Assembly: GCF_013364215.1 (NCBI RefSeq)
Contig: NZ_CP054923.1
Location: 4,092,001-4,156,000, forward strand
DNA from: Verrucosispora sp. NA02020
GTDB lineage: Bacteria; Actinomycetota; Actinomycetes; Mycobacteriales; Micromonosporaceae
DNA: 64,000 nucleotides
Direction: 5' to 3'
The notes below the pieces were generated by a model, which saw nothing but the letters and a program-made list of their open reading frames with translations, had not been told where the DNA came from and ran no database searches. Below are positions 49,840 to 57,797 of this stretch, piece by piece. The position numbers and the translations under genes are program-made. The number at the start of each line of letters is the position of its first letter. Within the stretch, counting starts at the first letter, position 1.

Positions 49840-49870
49840 GGCGCCCCGGGAGATGATCTCCCGGGGCGCC
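49840..49870. terminator. Bidirectional terminator between fxsA and rbpA
   Basis: GGCGCCCCGGGAGA (49840-49853) pairs perfectly with 49857-49870 around a TGA loop; placed between two convergent stops. Confidence 0.8.
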
Positions 49871-49882
49871 GGTGGTGACTGG

Positions 49883-50224
49883 TCAGGCGCGACCGCGGCG
49901 GGTCCGGACCTCCTGGAGCCGCTCGGCGAGGATGTCCTCCAGCTCCGCGATGGAGCGCCGCTCCAGCAGCATGTCCCAGTGCGTACGCGGCGGCTTGGCC
50001 TTCTTCTGCTCCGGCTCGTTGCCGTCGACCAGCCGGGCCACGCTGCCGTCGAACTTGCACTCCCAGGTGGTGGGCACCTCGGCGTCGACGGCGAACGGCA
50101 CCTCGAACTGGTGACCCTTGGCGCACAGGTACTCGCGGGTCTGCCGCGGCGCGAGCTCCGTGTTGCGATCGGATTCGTAGCTGACCGCGCCCAGTCGGCT
50201 ACCGCGCAGCATGCGCTCGCCCAT
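49883..50224 (-). CDS. rbpA: RNA polymerase-binding protein RbpA
   Basis: Predicted 113 aa, the standard length. Core domain with YLCAKGHQFEVPFAVDAEVPTTWECKFDGS (two of the structural Cys positions), the basic linker KKAKPPRTHWDMLLERRS and the C-terminal sigma-interaction helix ELEDILAERLQEVR. It binds RNA polymerase and group I/II sigma factors and stabilises the open complex in actinobacteria. A sigma-R-type promoter lies 42-69 bp upstream, as described for the Streptomyces gene. Confidence 0.95.
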   Translation of the reverse strand: MGERMLRGSRLGAVSYESDRNTELAPRQTREYLCAKGHQFEVPFAVDAEVPTTWECKFDGSVARLVDGNEPEQKKAKPPRTHWDMLLERRSIAELEDILAERLQEVRTRRGRA

Positions 50225-50265
50225 GATCGACTTCCCCTCTGTGGTGGTGCTGGTCCTATCGGTGT

Positions 50266-50293
50266 AACGGTCCGCCGGCGCCGCGCCATTCCC
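50266..50293 (-). promoter_or_regulatory. Sigma-R-type promoter of rbpA
   Basis: On the minus strand GGGAAT (50293-50288), 19 nt, then GTT (50268-50266), matching the disulphide-stress sigma-R consensus GGGAAT-N18/19-GTT. Position and target agree with the known thiol-stress induction of rbpA in Streptomyces. Confidence 0.8.
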
Positions 50294-50469
50294 CGTGGCC
50301 GCGTCTCGGCGTCCCGCAGCACGGCGGGTACGGGGTCAAGGGTAGCGGGCCGTAGCGCGTACCCGGTCGGGTCCGCCCACCGGGTCGTCTCGGCGGACCG
50401 TCGCCGCCAGCGGGAATCGTAGCCGTCGCGCGCGCCCGGGCGGGCCCGGTGGGTGGCGGCGCGCCGTGA

Positions 50470-51063
50470 TCAACCGGCCCGGGGCGTCGGCGGCAGGGGC
50501 AACGGCAGGCCGGGTAGGCCGTCGATGCTGGTGGCGACGTCGTCCTTGCCGGCGAAGTAGGCGTCCAGCGACGCGTCGTCCTCTCGGGCGAACCGGCGGC
50601 CGTGCAGGTCCCGGTCGGCGTCGTAGGTCATCAGCGGCACCGCGTAGCCGCAGGTGTCGCGGATCAACCCGGCGTGCACCACGATGATCGCCCGCAGCCC
50701 GTGGTCGGCGCTGTCGATGTCCGGGAAACGGGCTAGCAACTCCGGGAAACGCGGATCGTCGCGGAACACCGGCTCACCCCGCCCGTGCACCCGCACGATC
50801 GTCGGCGGACCGGAGAAGGCGCACCACATCAGCGTGATCCGGCCGTTCTCCCGCAGGTGGGCGATGGTCTCGGCGTTGCTGCCGGCGAAGTCCAGGTAGG
50901 CCACCGTCTGCTCGTCGAGCACCGCCAGGCACCCGCGCAGCCCCTTCGGCGACAGGTTGACCGTGCCGTCGCCGGCCAGCGGCGCGGTCGCGGTGAAGAA
51001 CATCGGCTGGGCCTCGATGAAGTCCCGCAGTCGACCCTCGATGCGCGCGTACGTCTTCCCCAT
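50470..51063 (-). CDS. Pyridoxamine 5'-phosphate oxidase-family (flavin-binding split-barrel) protein
   Basis: Predicted 197 aa from ATG 51063. Split-barrel pattern: FIEAQPMFFTATAPLAGDGTVNLSPKG, VAYLDFAGSNAETIAHLRENGRITLMWCAF and VRVHGRGEPV, the flavin-phosphate binding part of PPOX-type FMN or F420 proteins. The C-terminal portion (CGYAVPLMTYDADRDLHGRRF onward) is shared with a subset of actinobacterial members. The natural substrate is unknown. Transcribed leftward; no clear operon partner. Confidence 0.82.
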   Translation of the reverse strand: MGKTYARIEGRLRDFIEAQPMFFTATAPLAGDGTVNLSPKGLRGCLAVLDEQTVAYLDFAGSNAETIAHLRENGRITLMWCAFSGPPTIVRVHGRGEPVFRDDPRFPELLARFPDIDSADHGLRAIIVVHAGLIRDTCGYAVPLMTYDADRDLHGRRFAREDDASLDAYFAGKDDVATSIDGLPGLPLPLPPTPRAG

Positions 51064-51366
51064 CCGCCCATCATCGGCGAGCCCCCACCCACCCCGCTGC
51101 CCCCATCCCAGCCCTCGACACCCCCCGACGCACGAACGGCCCACCTCGACAGCCCCCGCCCCCAGAACCCCACCCCCCACCGAGCCCCCACCGGCCCCAC
51201 CGGCCCCGGCCCCGGGACCGCCGCGTTGATCAAGAAGTTTGCGCGCGAATGGTGGCCAGATCCCGCCGAAACCTCTTGATCAACAAGGGTGTGCGAGCGC
51301 CGAGGTCGTTCGGTGAGCGCAGGAGGGCGGGGGACAGGGGGCGGGAGGTCGGGGGCGGGACAGGGG
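51064..51366. other. Intergenic stretch with C-rich tract and inverted repeat
   Basis: No gene is visible. The left half is a low-complexity C/A-rich tract on the + strand; the right half carries the inverted repeat described separately. Confidence 0.6.
51225..51284. repeat. GTTGATCAAG inverted repeat
   Basis: GTTGATCAAGAAGTTT (51225-51240) and AAACCTCTTGATCAAC (51269-51284) form 16-bp arms with one mismatch, spacer 28 nt. The ends GTTGATCAAG resemble palindromic repeats scattered between genes in Micromonosporaceae. Confidence 0.7.
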
Positions 51367-52581
51367 TCAGGAGGGGGTGCGGCGGGTCAGGGCGGTGGCC
51401 AGGTCTGCCACCTGGGCGGCCAACTGGGCCACCCGCTGGCGGGCGTCGTCCCGGTCGGCCTCGGTGGCGCGCAGGCGTACCGTCACGTCGTCGAGCCCCC
51501 GCTCGGCGGTGCTCGCGGCGGCGCGGGCGGCGGCCAGGTCGGCGCGCAGCGTGCTGACGTCGGCGAGCGCGGCGGCCAGGTCCCCGGCGGCCTGCCGGGC
51601 CACCGCCTGCGCGCGGTCCCGGTCGGCGGTGGCCTGGGTACGAGTCCGCTCGATCTCGGCCCGCACCGCCGCCACCTCCGCCTGGGCCGCCGCGACCTGG
51701 GCGCGGTCGGCGTCGGAGGCGGCCCGCGCCTGCGCGGCCTCGGACCGGGCCTGTTCCAGGTCCGCGCGAGCCTGCTCCACGTCGGACCGGGCCTGGGCCA
51801 GGTGGGTCTGGGCCTGGTCGGCGGCGGCCCGTGCCCGATCCGCCTCGGTCCGCAGCCGCTCGGCCTCGACGCCGGCCTCGACGAGAGCACGGGTGCTCCG
51901 CTCGGCCTCGGCGCGGGCGGTGTCCCGCTCGACGGTGAGGTCGGCGACCCGCCGCGCGGCGGCGTCCAGGTCGGCCCGCAGGGTGGTGGCCTGCGCGCGG
52001 GCCGCGTCCCGGTCGGCCTCGGCCTGTGCCCGCAGCGCCTCGGCGGCCACCGCCGCGCGCCGTGCCTCGTCGCGGGCCGACTCGGCGGACTCCGCCCGCT
52101 CGTCGGCGGCGGCGGCCCGGGCGGTGGACTCGGCGGACTCGGCGCGGGCGGCGTCCCGGTCGACGGCGGCGGACTCGGCCGCCCGGCGGTCCCGTTCGGC
52201 GCGGGCGGCGGCGTCCTCGGCGGCCCGCAGCGCCTCGTCCCGCTCGGCCTGCGCCGCCGCGACCTCACCGGCGGTCTCGGCGCGGACCTGCGCCACCTGA
52301 CGCTGCACCCCGGACGGGGACAGTTCGGCGTGCAGGGACTCGGTCAGCGTCTCGACGATCTGGTCGAGTCGGTCCACCGCCTCCCACGTGCGGGCCACCT
52401 GGCCGGGCAGACCGGGGGCGTTGCGGTGGCGCATCCGGTTGTTGCGGGAGGCCCGCTGGCAGGCACCGTCGTTGTCGCGGCAGTACCGGAACGGACGGCC
52501 CGCGCCGACGCGCTGCGGCACGTCGCGGCCGCAGTGGGCGCAGGGGCGGGTGTCGGCGGTGGGGGCGGGCTGGACGTCCAT
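51367..52581 (-). CDS. Long coiled-coil protein with N-terminal Cys-rich (zinc-ribbon-like) motif
   Basis: Predicted 404 aa. N-terminal CAHCGRD and FRYCRDNDGACQ supply four cysteines for a small zinc site; after a conserved VARTWEAVDRLDQIVETLTESLHAELSPSG segment the rest (about residues 110-395) is an almost uninterrupted Ala/Glu/Arg/Asp-rich coiled coil with heptad spacing. No ATPase motif, so it is not an SMC protein. Function unrecognised; a scaffold or DNA-associated role is only a guess. Single gene, leftward, divergent spacing on neither side. Confidence 0.75.
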   Translation of the reverse strand: MDVQPAPTADTRPCAHCGRDVPQRVGAGRPFRYCRDNDGACQRASRNNRMRHRNAPGLPGQVARTWEAVDRLDQIVETLTESLHAELSPSGVQRQVAQVRAETAGEVAAAQAERDEALRAAEDAAARAERDRRAAESAAVDRDAARAESAESTARAAAADERAESAESARDEARRAAVAAEALRAQAEADRDAARAQATTLRADLDAAARRVADLTVERDTARAEAERSTRALVEAGVEAERLRTEADRARAAADQAQTHLAQARSDVEQARADLEQARSEAAQARAASDADRAQVAAAQAEVAAVRAEIERTRTQATADRDRAQAVARQAAGDLAAALADVSTLRADLAAARAAASTAERGLDDVTVRLRATEADRDDARQRVAQLAAQVADLATALTRRTPS

Positions 52582-52627
52582 CGAACCGGCAGTCTAGTGA
52601 GCCGCCCCGGGCCGCCCCGCCGGCCCG

Positions 52628-53692
52628 TCACCGCACCGGCGCCGGACCGCCGTACGACGCCGTGTCGACCACCGGAGGGGCCGTGCTGTCCCGCACCGTC
52701 AGGCGGGGAGCCAGCAGCGTCGTCTCCGGCACCGGTTCCTCGGCCAGCTTGCGCATCAGCAACGCCACCGCCTGCCGGCCGATCTCCTCGGCGGGCACCG
52801 GCACCGACGTGAGCCGGGGACCGGCGTGCTCGGCGAACTGGTCCGGGCAGACCGCCACCATCGACACGTCGTGCGGCACCCGCCGCCCCAATCCGGCCAG
52901 CGCCGCCTGCACCGCAGAGACGGCCGCCTCGTTCTGCACCACCAGGCCGGACAGGTCGGGGTGCCGGGCGAACAGCTCCACCACCCGGCGGCGGACGTCG
53001 CTCGCGTTCTCCTCGCACGGCATCGTCACCGCCTCGACACCGTGCCGGGCCGCCGCCTCCACCACCCCGGCGCGGGTCCGGTGCGCGAACCCGGTGCCCC
53101 GGTCGTAGACGGCGGCCGGCGCGCCCAGCAGCGCCACCCGCCGGTGCCCGAGACCGGCCAGGTGCTCCACGCACACCTGACCGGCCCGGTGGAAGTCCAG
53201 GTCCACGCAGGTCAGGCCGACAGTGTCGGCGGGTACACCGATCAGGACACTGGGTCGGCCCAGGCCCCGCAGCAGCGGCACCCGCGCGTCGTGCAGCTCC
53301 ACGTCCATCACCAGCACCCCGTCGACCAGCGCCCCGGCGGCGACCCGACGCAGCCCCTCCGGGCCCTCGTCGGAGGTCACCAGCAGCACGTCGTGGTCGT
53401 GGCGGCGGGCCGAGGTCACCACCGCCGTGGCGAACTGCATCACCACCGGCACCTGGATGCCCGAGCGCAGCGGCAGCACCAGGGCGATCACGTTGGAGCG
53501 ACGGCTGGCCAACGCCCGTGCCCCGGCGTTCGGGTGGTAGCCGAGCACCCGGATGCTGGCCAGGACCCGGTTGCGGGTCAGCTCCGAGATGGCCCGTTTG
53601 CCGCTGAGCACGTACGACACGGTGCTCACCGCGACACCCGCGTGCCGGGCCACGTCGGCGATGGTGGGTTGGCCCGACGCGCGCCGGCTCAC
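52628..53692 (-). CDS. LacI-family transcriptional repressor of the beta-glucosidase
   Basis: Predicted 354 aa. Helix-turn-helix PTIADVARHAGVAVSTVSYVLSGKR, then the effector domain (VIALVLPLRSGIQVPVVMQF; VSMVAVCPDQFAEHAGPRLTSVPV). GTG 53692 overlaps the stop of the GH3 gene (GTGA), so both are translated from one message and the repressor probably senses the enzyme's product or substrate. Operator candidates GTCGAAGCGCTTCGAC lie in front of the GH3 gene. Confidence 0.9.
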   Translation of the reverse strand: MSRRASGQPTIADVARHAGVAVSTVSYVLSGKRAISELTRNRVLASIRVLGYHPNAGARALASRRSNVIALVLPLRSGIQVPVVMQFATAVVTSARRHDHDVLLVTSDEGPEGLRRVAAGALVDGVLVMDVELHDARVPLLRGLGRPSVLIGVPADTVGLTCVDLDFHRAGQVCVEHLAGLGHRRVALLGAPAAVYDRGTGFAHRTRAGVVEAAARHGVEAVTMPCEENASDVRRRVVELFARHPDLSGLVVQNEAAVSAVQAALAGLGRRVPHDVSMVAVCPDQFAEHAGPRLTSVPVPAEEIGRQAVALLMRKLAEEPVPETTLLAPRLTVRDSTAPPVVDTASYGGPAPVR

Positions 53693-56136
53693 CGGGCCCC
53701 GCTCGCGCTGTGCAGCCGCGTCGACCGGGGCGCCGCGTCGCCGCGTACCGCCAGCGCGCCGACCAGCCGCACGTCGGTGGCGGAGCGTCCGACCAGCACG
53801 CTGTGCGTGGCGTCCTCCACCACGAGCGCGCCCCGGTCGGCGTCCCACCAGCCCAGCTCGGCGGTGTGCAGCCGCAGCGTGACGGTCCGGCTCTCCCCGG
53901 GGGCCAGGGTGATCCGGTCGAAGTCGCGCAGTTGCCGCAGCGGCTGCTTGACCCGTGAGCGGCGTTGCCGGGTGTAGAGCTGCACCACCTCCACGCCGGG
54001 CCGGGAGCCGCTGTTGGTGACGTCCACGCTCACCTCGACCGTCTCACCGACCGTCGCGGTGTCGACGCTCAACCGCAGGTCGGCGTAGTCGAAGTGGGCG
54101 TAGGACAGGCCGTGCCCGAACGGGTACAGCGGGTCGCCCCGGAAGTACAGGTAGGTGGAGTCGGCGCCGATCACGTCGTAGTCGAGCAGGTCGGGCAGGT
54201 CGGCGGTGTCGGCGTACCAGGTCTGGGTGAGCCGGCCGGCCGGGTCGGCGTCGCCGAGCAGCACGTCGGCCAGGGCCCGGCCGTGTTCCTGCCCGCCGTG
54301 GGCGGACCAGAGCACCGCCGGCAGGTGCTGCTGCGCCCACCCGATGGCGTACGGGTAACTGCTGGTCAGCACCAGCACCGTGCGCGGGTTGGCGGCGTGT
54401 ACGGCACGCAGCATGGCCTCCTGCCGGGCGGGCAGGGCCAGGTCCACCCGGTCCTCGGTCTCACGGCCGTTGACCATCGGGTGGTTGCCCACCGTCACCA
54501 CCGCGACGTCGGCGTCGGCGGCCAACGCGGCGGCCTCGGCCGCACCGTCGATCACCAGGTCGATGCCGAAGGCGGTGGCGGTCTGCCGGTCGTCGCCGTC
54601 GACCCGCAGCCGCCCCTGGTCGTCGACGGTGACGTACCGGTCGGTGGCCAGGTGCCGCAGCAGCACGGTGCCGGCGGGCAGCGGGTCGAACTGGAACGTC
54701 TCGCGCACCACCCAGCCGCCCGGGCCGGGCCGGTCGTTGCGCAGGGCGCCGTCGTCGTCGACGCCGACGTGCCGGCCGTTGCCGACGGCCCGCAGCGCCA
54801 CCGTGTCGCGTCCCCAGTCGAACACGTCGAACCGGGCGGCGTCGGCGCCGAGGGTCAACGGGCCGCCGTCGGCGGTGTCCGGGCAGCCCACGTGCCGGTC
54901 GCCGACCCGCAGCGCGACCCGGTCGGTGCCCGGGTGCGTGGTGACCTGCGGCAGCCGCCCGGCCAGACCCTGGTAGGTGGTGACCGCGTACGGCAGGGTG
55001 CCGCTGTACCAGTCCTCGTGGACGGTGTCGGCCAGCGGGCCGAGCACGGCGACCCGCGTACCGGCGGGCAGGGGCAGCAGACCCGTGTTGTGCAGTAGCA
55101 CCACGGAGTCGCGGGCGGCCTGTCGGGCCAGGTCGCGGTGCGCCGGGCAGTCGACGACGTTGGCGGGTGTCGCGGCGTACGGGTCGTCGTGCGGGGGATC
55201 CAGGTCACCCAGGCGCAGCCGTACGGACAGGATGCGCCGTACCGCCCGGTCCACGTCGGAGGCGGTGATCAGGCCCCGGTCGAGTGCCTCGGTCAGCCGC
55301 CGCCGGGTGGGGGCGCTGTCGGTGTGGTTCTCGGTGAAGCTGTCGATGCCGGCGCGCAGCGCGGCGGCGAACCCGTGCACGTGGTCGGGTGTCTGGCCCT
55401 GCAGGTCGGTGAGGTTGCCGATCGCGCCGGCGTCGCCGACCACCAGCAGTTCGTCCGGTGACCAGCTGCGCAACTCGTCGTCGATCAGCGGGCTCAGGTG
55501 CGCGGGCACGCCGTCGACCAGGTTGTACGACGCCATCGCGCCGAGGGCGGCACCGGCGGCGATCGGGGCGCGGAAGGCGGGCAGCTCGTATTCGTGCAGC
55601 ACCCGGGGCGGCAGGTCGCTGGAGGTGGTGGCCCGGTCGGTCTCGTTGTTGTAGGCGAGGAAGTGCTTGACCGTGGGGGCGGTCCGCAGCCGGTCGGGAT
55701 GGTCGCCGCTCAGTCCTCGCGCGTACGCGGTGGCGAGCCGCCCGGTCAGCCACGGGTCCTCCGACCAGCCTTCCTCGTTGCGGCCCCAGCGGGGGTCGCG
55801 CAGCGGGTTGACCACGGGGGCCCACACGTTGAGGCCGACGAGGTCGGGGTCGGCGTGGTTCTTGGCGCGTACCTCGGTGCCGGTGGCCGCGCCGACGGCC
55901 CGGATCAGGTCGGGGTTCCAACTGCTGGCCAGGCCGATGACCTGGGGGAACACGGTGGCCTGGCCGAGCCAGGCGACGCCGTGCAGCGCTTCGGTGCCGG
56001 TCTTGAAGGGGCGCAGGCCGAGCCGGGGGACCGGGGCCTGCCACTGGTGCAGCAGGCCGATCTTCTCGGGCATGGTGAGCCGGGCCAGCAGGTCATCGAT
56101 CCGGTCCCGGGGTGCGGGCAGGGTGCGGTCGGTCAT
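53689..56136 (-). CDS. Glycoside hydrolase family 3 beta-glucosidase/xylosidase with beta-trefoil-like insertion
   Basis: Predicted 815 aa, ATG 56136 with GGAAGG 8 nt upstream. GH3 N-terminal barrel: NVWAPVVNPLRDPRWGRNEEGWSEDP, KHFLAYNNETDR, and the nucleophile Asp in LLVVGDAGAIGNL (often SDW in relatives). The C-terminal sandwich and the fibronectin-III-like domain (VDVTNSGSRPGVEVVQLY) follow. Between them, roughly residues 395-510, is an insertion (VALRAVGNGRHVGVDDDGALR, LLRHLATDRYVTVDDQGRLRV) of fascin/beta-trefoil pattern, probably sugar binding. No signal peptide; it acts on imported oligosaccharides. Confidence 0.88.
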   Translation of the reverse strand: MTDRTLPAPRDRIDDLLARLTMPEKIGLLHQWQAPVPRLGLRPFKTGTEALHGVAWLGQATVFPQVIGLASSWNPDLIRAVGAATGTEVRAKNHADPDLVGLNVWAPVVNPLRDPRWGRNEEGWSEDPWLTGRLATAYARGLSGDHPDRLRTAPTVKHFLAYNNETDRATTSSDLPPRVLHEYELPAFRAPIAAGAALGAMASYNLVDGVPAHLSPLIDDELRSWSPDELLVVGDAGAIGNLTDLQGQTPDHVHGFAAALRAGIDSFTENHTDSAPTRRRLTEALDRGLITASDVDRAVRRILSVRLRLGDLDPPHDDPYAATPANVVDCPAHRDLARQAARDSVVLLHNTGLLPLPAGTRVAVLGPLADTVHEDWYSGTLPYAVTTYQGLAGRLPQVTTHPGTDRVALRVGDRHVGCPDTADGGPLTLGADAARFDVFDWGRDTVALRAVGNGRHVGVDDDGALRNDRPGPGGWVVRETFQFDPLPAGTVLLRHLATDRYVTVDDQGRLRVDGDDRQTATAFGIDLVIDGAAEAAALAADADVAVVTVGNHPMVNGRETEDRVDLALPARQEAMLRAVHAANPRTVLVLTSSYPYAIGWAQQHLPAVLWSAHGGQEHGRALADVLLGDADPAGRLTQTWYADTADLPDLLDYDVIGADSTYLYFRGDPLYPFGHGLSYAHFDYADLRLSVDTATVGETVEVSVDVTNSGSRPGVEVVQLYTRQRRSRVKQPLRQLRDFDRITLAPGESRTVTLRLHTAELGWWDADRGALVVEDATHSVLVGRSATDVRLVGALAVRGDAAPRSTRLHSASGAR

Positions 56137-56170
56137 GGTGGATCGCCTTCCAGTGCCCGGCGCGCCGGAG

Positions 56171-56262
56171 GTCGAAGCGCTTCGACGGCGGATGGCCGAG
56201 CGGCATCGCAGGTGACGGTGGGGTGACGGTCGCCGTCCCGGACGCAGGTGAAGCGCTTCGAC
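56171..56262 (-). promoter_or_regulatory. Two LacI-type operators before the GH3 gene
   Basis: GTCGAAGCGCTTCGAC (56171-56186) is a perfect 16-bp palindrome and GTGAAGCGCTTCGAC (56248-56262) a near copy 77 bp away. Both lie in the 5' region of the GH3-lacI transcript. Confidence 0.8.
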
Positions 56263-56365
56263 GAACCGCGGAAAGCAAGCCGCCCCGGGTGCCCGAGCGG
56301 AGCGGCTCGCTTCGAGGTTGGCACCATCGACCGGTCCGGTCAAGACTCGGGACGCGGCGCCCAGG

Positions 56366-57583
56366 TCAGCGGGTCGGCAGGCGTCCCGCCTCGATGACGG
56401 CCAGGGCCGCGGTGGCGCCGCCGAGCGCCGCGGCGGTGTCCAGGGTGGAGGCGTCGAGTCGGACGCCCCCGGCGCCGGGGGCGTGGGCCCGCGCGGCGAG
56501 TTCGGAGCGGGCCGCCGGCAGCAGCCAGGGCGCCAGCGTCGCGAAGTGGTCGCCGAGGACCACCGCCTCCGGGTTGAGCAGGTCGGCCAGGACGGCCACG
56601 CCACGACCGAGGTGCCGGCCGGTCTCGGCCAGGCCGCTGCACACGGTCGGGTCGTCCTGGCGGGCCAGCGCCACGATCCGGGTCAGCTCGGGCAGGTAGT
56701 CGGTGACCGGGCCGTCGGCCTCCGCGTCGGGCAGCAGCCGGCGTACCACGGCGGGCAGGCCGACCAGCGCGGTCAGGCAGCCCCGGCCGCCGCAGTCGCA
56801 GGGCGGCCCGGCCGGGTCCACGGGCAGGTGGCCGATGCCGCCGGCGAAGCCGCGTCCGCCGCGCAACAGCCGGCCTGCGGCGATGATCCCGGCGCCGACG
56901 GTGATGCCGCCACTGAGGTGCACCAGGTCGGCGGTGCCCGCATACGCGCCGTGGCGCTGCTCGGCCAGGGCCGCGAGGTTGGCGACGCTGTCCACGGTGA
57001 CGGTGAAGGCCGGTTCCCGGAGGGCCGCGCGCAGGTCGGCGGCGACCGGCACGTCCCGCCAGCCGAGAGCGTCGGACAGCGGGACCGCCCCGGCGGGGTC
57101 GACCAGCCCGGGCACCCCGAGGGTGAGGCCGAGCATGGTGCGGCCCTGTGCGGTGACCCGGCCGATCGCGCGGCGGGCCAGGGCGGTCAGGGCACGCAGG
57201 GTCTCGGCGGGGGAGACCGTGTCGGCGGCGAAGGCCCGTCGCCAGGTGAGCAGCCGGTTGCCGCCGAGGTCGATGGCGACCGCCACCAGTTCGTCGGCGC
57301 CCAGTTGCAGACCGAGGGCGGCGTACGGTTCGCCGTCGAGCACCAGCATCGTCGCCGGGCGACCGACCCGGTTCTCGGTGAGGCCGGTCTCGCGGACCAG
57401 CCGCTGGTCGATGAGTTCGGTGACGAGGCTGGAGACGGTGGCCTTGTTCAGGCCGGTGCGGGCGGCGATGTCGGCGCGCGAGCAGGGGGCGTGCAGTCGG
57501 ACGTGCCGCAGGACCACCGCGCGGTTGGCGACCCGCACGTCACCGAGGTCGGTCGGCTGCGGCTCGTTCTGGATGCTGATCAC
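56366..57583 (-). CDS. ROK-family (XylR/NagC-like) transcriptional regulator
   Basis: Predicted 405 aa. Winged helix at the N-terminus (LRHVRLHAPCSRADIAARTGLNKATVSSLVTELIDQRLVRETG), then the ROK sugar-kinase-like fold with LGLQLGADELVAVAIDLGGN and the zinc motif CDCGGRGCL. GTG start; upstream codons are open but unconvincing. Divergent from the ABC-transporter operon across 214 bp containing a XylR-like half-site, so it probably represses sugar import until xylose or a xyloside binds. Confidence 0.9.
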   Translation of the reverse strand: MISIQNEPQPTDLGDVRVANRAVVLRHVRLHAPCSRADIAARTGLNKATVSSLVTELIDQRLVRETGLTENRVGRPATMLVLDGEPYAALGLQLGADELVAVAIDLGGNRLLTWRRAFAADTVSPAETLRALTALARRAIGRVTAQGRTMLGLTLGVPGLVDPAGAVPLSDALGWRDVPVAADLRAALREPAFTVTVDSVANLAALAEQRHGAYAGTADLVHLSGGITVGAGIIAAGRLLRGGRGFAGGIGHLPVDPAGPPCDCGGRGCLTALVGLPAVVRRLLPDAEADGPVTDYLPELTRIVALARQDDPTVCSGLAETGRHLGRGVAVLADLLNPEAVVLGDHFATLAPWLLPAARSELAARAHAPGAGGVRLDASTLDTAAALGGATAALAVIEAGRLPTR

Positions 57584-57708
57584 GATCTGCCCGCTCCCTG
57601 CGCCGGTGTCGTGGCGCGCGCGTCCATCATCGCGTACCGCCGTGGCGGGACCGACCACGCCGTCCGGGCCGCCGGCACGCCCTGTCTTGTGGGACGGGAT
57701 AGCCGTCG

Positions 57709-57747
57709 ATTAGTTTGTTCGGCTAGAACCCCAACTAATCCTAGCCG
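57709..57747. promoter_or_regulatory. XylR/ROK-type operator region of the transporter operon
   Basis: TTAGTTTGTT (57710-57719) equals the half-site of the Bacillus XylR operator. ATTAGTT (57709-57715) is mirrored by AACTAAT (57733-57739), and CGGCTAG (57720-57726) by CTAGCCG (57741-57747), giving two interlaced inverted repeats 50 bp before the binding-protein gene. Confidence 0.7.
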
Positions 57748-57797
57748 GAGTCCCTCGCTCCGCAAACCGTTATCGACGACGACGAAGGGAGTGCGCC

